NCBI RefSeq assembly: GCF_019175385.1
Contig: NC_083339.1
Location: 44,917,330 to 44,981,329 of the forward strand
Source of the DNA: Lycium barbarum
Lineage: Eukaryota > Streptophyta > Magnoliopsida > Solanales > Solanaceae
DNA: 64,000 nucleotides
Reading direction: 5' to 3'
Of this stretch, positions 59,673 through 64,000 are shown in pieces; position 1 is the first letter of the stretch; every line of letters begins with the position of its first letter. Position numbers and translations under genes: made by a program. A model generated the notes under the pieces. It was given only the letters and a program-made list of their open reading frames with translations, ran no database searches and was not told the DNA's origin.

Positions 59673-61770
59673 ACTATCAACGGAGAATAATATTAAAGTA
59701 AACGTAGAATGAAATCGGGGCATCATAGATGTTAGTTCATAGGCTTTGAAATCCTTAAAAAATAGTGTCATAGCTAAGGAATATAAATAAGCTTCAAGAA
59801 TTAGTTTATCACTTTCATTTTCACATAGAATACTTAGCTTAGTAACCTTAGTCATAGAATCGTTCCGGTAGTACTCATCATAGGCATATTCTCTTGTCTA
59901 ACATTGTCATTATCATTATCATCATGGAAGTATTCTCGTTAGAGTAGGCATATTACTTATCATTGGTAACGAAATCGGAATCAAAGGTTCCCTTTGGATT
60001 CAACCTCAAATAAGTTAAACAAGGCTACAAGGAACATCCGAGAGCAACGGGCCCACCTCGGGCCGAATGAGGTAGCGTATACGATTTACATACGTTACAT
60101 GTCATAGCGTTACTTTTGAGGGTTCTAGGGTAATCGGGTCCCATTTATGGAAGTTCTATGGGTTTTAGGAGGTCTTTCCATCATTTTGCACACTTTCTAG
60201 TTCAACTCTATTGAACAAAAAGGAGAAAACTTTAGGTGCGGATTCCGGGGAATAGGGTTGCCCCCCGAGGCTCGTACTCAACTTATTATATCTAAGACAT
60301 GCCATAGAAAGAAGGGTGAAGCCTTACATATCTCTTTCCGCTCCTCTTGCTACTCCGAATTCACGTTGCAATTTCGTCAAAATCTGCAAATTGGTCATAT
60401 TTACCAAAACTCTTATTAGGATACTTAGAGTTGAAATCTTAAGGTGATACTTGGCTACCGAAATTTCGGCAGCACTTCCTCTGTAAATATACCATCCTCA
60501 ACATTCAACTTAGTCAAATTCTCATCAATCATAATCCGGGAATTCAAACCCGGCCAAACTATCAATATATGTTCAACAACCACACTAGCAGTTCACATAT
60601 TCAATTCAAGATACATGATATCAATTTACTACTTTCTTCAAAACCTTCGGACTCCAATGAACACAATAACAATCTCATAACATATCCAATAACACCATCC
60701 TAATATCATTATATTTCATACATGCAAGAACATAACATTCCATTTACATAATCTTCTAAAACAAGCTTTCAACTACCAATACTTCACTAAGCTCATTAAG
60801 CTTTCCCTTAGCAATCTAGAATCCATAATCAACACAAATTCACTCCTTAACCATTAAATCCTTATTTTACATCATGGAACTTACCATAACAACAATTACA
60901 ATACTAAATAAAATTAATTCACCACACCTTTCCATAACCTACACCATTCGGCCAACACACCCCATATACATATTTCCATGAATTTCCATATTTTCTATAC
61001 TTTACAACAATAACCAACACACAACATAACACAACACAACACACAACACACACACGGCTATACATAGAATATACACCACACGGCCACCACCTCTATATAT
61101 TCATGTTCTTCATGAACTCCATTCATTTTCATACACTACAACATGCACAAGCCTCCATAACATAAAAAAGGATTAAACCTTACCTTTTTCCTCAATTCTC
61201 CACTTGACTAGAATCCACAACTTGCATAAAAATGTGTTTTTCTTGCTTCAAAGATTACTCCACCTTGCTAGGGACCCCTTGATTTGGTAAGAAGTGATTT
61301 TTGAGAAATTTTTATCAATTTTCTAGGAAATTTTAGCACTTGGCCGTGGCCTATGGAGAAGTTTCTCCTCCCTTCTTGTTCTTTATTTTCTTGAAAATTC
61401 TAGAGAGTTGAATGAAAAGATGACTTGGTCATCTTTTTATTTTGACTCATAAAATTCCAAGTGGGATTAAGCCCACCAAGTAGTGGACGGCCAAATATGG
61501 CCCAATGACCAAGCCCACTTTTTTTTTTTTTGTGTGTCTTGCATTTCATACAAATTATTTTCCAACTTTCCAAATTTGCCCTTCGTCTTCCTCCATATTT
61601 CCACGAGTCATATTGCAACTTCCCTTTATTCCCTTAACCTTTCTCATTATTTCCACTTCAAAATTTTCATAACAACTTATATGCCAAGCAAAGTAAAAAT
61701 ATGGCCTTGGTTACTGTCGTCCCGCGATTGTCTTGAATTATCTGATTGTACAGAAATGCGGGATATAACA

Positions 61771-62076
61771 TATATGTTGTGTTTGGGCGATCCCATTCGC
61801 CGCGGCGGCCGGTCCGCATATGTTTAAATGTTGCTTTGTTGGCCCTGTGTGGTCTTTTGTTGGTATTTTCTGTGCGCAGGGTTATTTTGGATAGTCTGTA
61901 AAACAAAGGAAACTCTGCCGAAATTTTTCTGGAAATTATCTAACTTCGAAATACAGCCTTGTCGGCTTCTGCTATATACTTGAATGCGTTGGATTAAAAT
62001 TGAGATAGCATTTGATAAATGTGTTTGGGTGCCCAGATCGGGCACTAGTCACGGCCTACGGGGTTGGGTCGTGACA
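61771..62076 (+). mobile_element. Solo LTR D, right part
   Basis: Resumes D after the TATAT repeat and ends GGGTCGTGACA. The terminal hairpin GTCACG (62048-62053) with CGTGAC (62070-62075) is perfect. Confidence 0.9.
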
Positions 62077-62293
62077 ATTATTATCAACTAGCCCACAAAA
62101 TACTTCCAGACACTAGTCAAGCCTATCCAAATTCCAGAGCCGTGACGTACCTTCTATCTCTTCTCTAGTCTAACCTGTCGCGTGCTACATGACCTTTTAT
62201 GGTCTCCAACCATCCCGTATATTCTAATTTTCCTTAAGCTACTCCAACTTCTTATTTGTCTCTTGGATCTACACTTGTGGAAATTGTGGGTAT

Positions 62294-62386
62294 ATTTCCC
62301 AGGGGGTCACCCATCCTCCCATCTTGGCACGCTTAACCTCGAAGCCTTGGTGGAATTCGGTGCCTTAATGCTTATATAATCGCGTC
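62294..62386 (-). other. 5S rRNA-derived domain in E
   Basis: Minus strand aligns with plant 5S rRNA from near its 5' end (GCGATTATATAAGCATTAAG against a remembered GCGATCATACCAGCACTAAA) through GGTTAAGCGTGCC and GGATGGGTGACCCCCTGGGA. It has about 10 nt deleted between the A-box side and the C box. Most differences are transitions. Same orientation as E. Not a functional gene. Confidence 0.8.
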
Positions 62387-62794
62387 CACTTCCTCGTATG
62401 TCCTTTACTACATAATCTGGAGCAAGTCAAGGTTTTACAGATTCCAAAGCATATTCGTAACACGTCCCTTCTTTTACAATTACCATTTTACCCTTCTTGA
62501 TCTTCAATAGTCACCTTTACAAATTCTTATCATTCGAAATTTGTACGCAGCAAATACCAACAATACCGTACAGAGTATATGGCTACATATCACATTCTAG
62601 CCATCCAGAACTTTCTGTTTCAGGTAACAGAACAAATATATCAAGACTTACCTTTATGACCTCCCATGTCACCACTTGCCATTTTTCGCCGTATGTAAGG
62701 CTTACGTAAGGAATCTTATTTCCTGTGACTTGGCTCTATCGCACGATCTAAGAGAGAAAGAAGGTAAACAATCCCTAGATGCCCCGTAGCCTCC

Positions 62795-62829
62795 TGTTTA
62801 GAAATGTGGCGCGCTTCACACCATAAACA
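62795..62829 (-). other. Leader hairpin of E with palindromic loop GCGCGC
   Basis: TGTTTA (62795-62800) with TAAACA (62824-62829); TGTG (62805-62808) with CACA (62817-62820); loop GCGCGC (62809-62814). Confidence 0.62.
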
Positions 62830-62876
62830 GGACTCTACCGGACACGACTTTGCAGACAACCCCTAGGACAGACCCG

Positions 62877-62887
62877 CTCTGATACCA
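62877..62887 (-). other. Primer binding site of E (tRNA-iMet type)
   Basis: TGGTATCAGAG on the minus strand, three bases from the LTR edge at 62891. Confidence 0.87.
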
Positions 62888-63296
62888 CTTTGTCACACCC
62901 TAGCCCCGCAAAGGTGTGATGGGCACCCGACCCCATACCCGGAGCCGAGCAAACCCACAGACTCTTATTACATACATAACCTTTCCGGACTTTTAAATCA
63001 AATAAAGATGACATACGTAACAGGGCTTTAAAAAAAACTTTCTTTTTACCGTTCTCAAAATTAAACAAAATCTGTAATTATATAAAATTTATTACATAAC
63101 ACAGAATGACATATCGGTTGATGGAGCCGCTTACGAAACTGACAACCAATACCCACGACACTGTCTGCAAAGTCTCTATCAGCAATCAGAGACCACAACA
63201 CATCTGCGCTGACTCGGCAACGCTCCGGGAGGAACTGGAGCTCGCCAATCTCGATAGATCATCTTCTGATAAAAGCTTCTACTAATCTGGGTGTAC

Positions 63297-63353
63297 CTGC
63301 GCGGTATGAAACGCAACCCCCGAAGAAAGGGGGGACAATACGGAAAAAGTACT
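63297..63353 (-). other. Triple-hairpin block, E
   Basis: TGCG/CGCA, CCCCC/GGGGG; the third stem is imperfect. Confidence 0.6.
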
Positions 63354-63674
63354 GAGCATGTAAGGCAAGAAGTACAGCAGCCAGAATCATAATCGGAATC
63401 AGGAGTACAGAAGTATAACAGAAAGAACCATAACCGAACAGACATTACAAAATAAGTATATTATCTAGAGTACCCGAGATACTTATTTTCCAGACAAAAA
63501 TCATGTGTACCGATGTCATCAATCAGAAGGAGTACAGAAAGTACAGAATGCCAAATTGATTACTTTCCAAACACAGATGATATCATATGTCAGAAGGGAT
63601 ACAAAACGTACAGACAGCCAAAACGCTTACTTTCCAAACACAGATCATGCATGTCAGAATAATGTATCACATAT

Positions 63675-64000
63675 GCATATAACGTGCCCCGGCCCTCCCG
63701 TGAGGGACGCGGTAAATCATATATATCATGTAAACATATAACGTGCCCCGGCCCTCCCGTGAGGGACGCGATAAATCATATATATACCATGTAATCATAT
63801 AACGTGCCCCGGCCCTCCCGTCAGGGACGTGGTAAATCATATATATATATATCAGGTAATCATATAACGTGCCCCGGCCCTCCCGTGAGGGACGCGGTAA
63901 ATCATATATATCATGTATGCCAATGTCATGTATCATATATGCATGTAACGTGCCCCGGCCCTCTTTTGCGGGACGCGGTGAATGTGCCATCCTGGCCACC
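63675..64000. repeat. Minisatellite of 56-62 bp units, E 5' LTR
   Basis: Same units as 51440-51850, at least five, cut by the window end. Confidence 0.9.

Larger units (their letters stand above)
58113..61770 (-). mobile_element. Solo LTR of the B family inside D
   Basis: 3,658 bp, ends TGTCACGACC and GGGATATAACA as in B, exact TSD. It is collinear with the B LTRs but has an extra simple-repeat expansion at 58757-59215. It keeps HP1/HP2, the triple-hairpin block (one mismatch) and CCGAAATTTCGG (60458-60469). No gene. Confidence 0.92.
62077..62890 (-). mobile_element. Interior of E, right part, with leader
   Basis: Continues E after ATTAT. It holds a 5S-like domain, then at 62720-62890 the leader common to X, B, G and F (a CTATCGCAC block, the leader hairpin and the primer site). 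No gag start or coding frame lies between them, so E has no genes of its own. Confidence 0.78.
62891..64000 (-). repeat. 5' LTR of E, runs off right edge
   Basis: Starts TGTCACACCC. The terminal hairpin is TCACACC (62893-62899) with GGTGTGA (62913-62919), a fully changed but still paired version of the GTCACG/CGTGAC stem in other families. It aligns with the truncated copy at 51098 from about 63340. Confidence 0.88.

Overview
This is plant nuclear DNA, almost certainly from an asterid and most likely a Solanaceae genome. That reading rests on Tekay/Del-type and Tat-type Ty3/gypsy retrotransposons, LTRs ending GGGTCGTGACA, and initiator-Met-tRNA primer sites read as TGGTATCAGAG. I found no convincing host gene, tRNA gene, intact rRNA gene, organelle insert or CRISPR array. 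Nearly every base belongs to a layered stack of LTR retrotransposons. I name them by letter: X, Y, Z, J, A, B, G, K, F, E, D and a solo B-family LTR.

Layout. 1-8213: element X (minus strand; gag-protease remnant, leader, 5' LTR), then truncated LTRs Y and Z of the same family, as if X sits in Y and Y in Z. 8214-30236: solo LTR J (plus) inserted in Z with TSD TGTAC. Inside J is Tat-type element A (9419-29353, plus), and inside A's gag is element B (11094-19601, minus, TSD AAAAA). Z resumes at 30237 and ends at 30606. 30607-33914 is unassigned AT-rich sequence with a (TA)n run. 33915-41794: decayed Tekay element G (minus); its gag is split by solo LTR K (39216-41551, plus, TSD TTTTC). 41795-51068: young Tekay element F (minus) with two 2,292-bp LTRs and a near-complete gag-pol. 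51069-64000: coding-less element E (minus), split by solo LTR D (plus, TSD ATTAT), itself split by a solo B-family LTR (minus, TSD TATAT).

The autonomous-type elements carry gag, aspartic protease, reverse transcriptase, RNase H and integrase. A adds a second RNase H and a long antisense ORF; G keeps a chromodomain. All are broken to some degree; F is closest to intact, with three in-frame stops. B keeps only gag and E keeps no gene, but both retain primer site, leader and LTRs, so they could have been mobilised in trans by relatives.

The most interesting signal is not protein. By comparing LTR families within the window I see several inverted repeats whose sequence changes while pairing is kept: (i) a leader hairpin just 3' of the primer site whose loop is a self-complementary hexamer, GCGCGC in four elements and GTGCAC in one; (ii) a 55-nt block of three adjacent hairpins in seven LTR families; (iii) a hairpin closing the LTR 3' end; (iv) a pair of hairpins shared by two families. 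B and E also carry a domain clearly derived from 5S rRNA. I worked by eye only; covariation tests, 5S alignment and family searches remain to be run.
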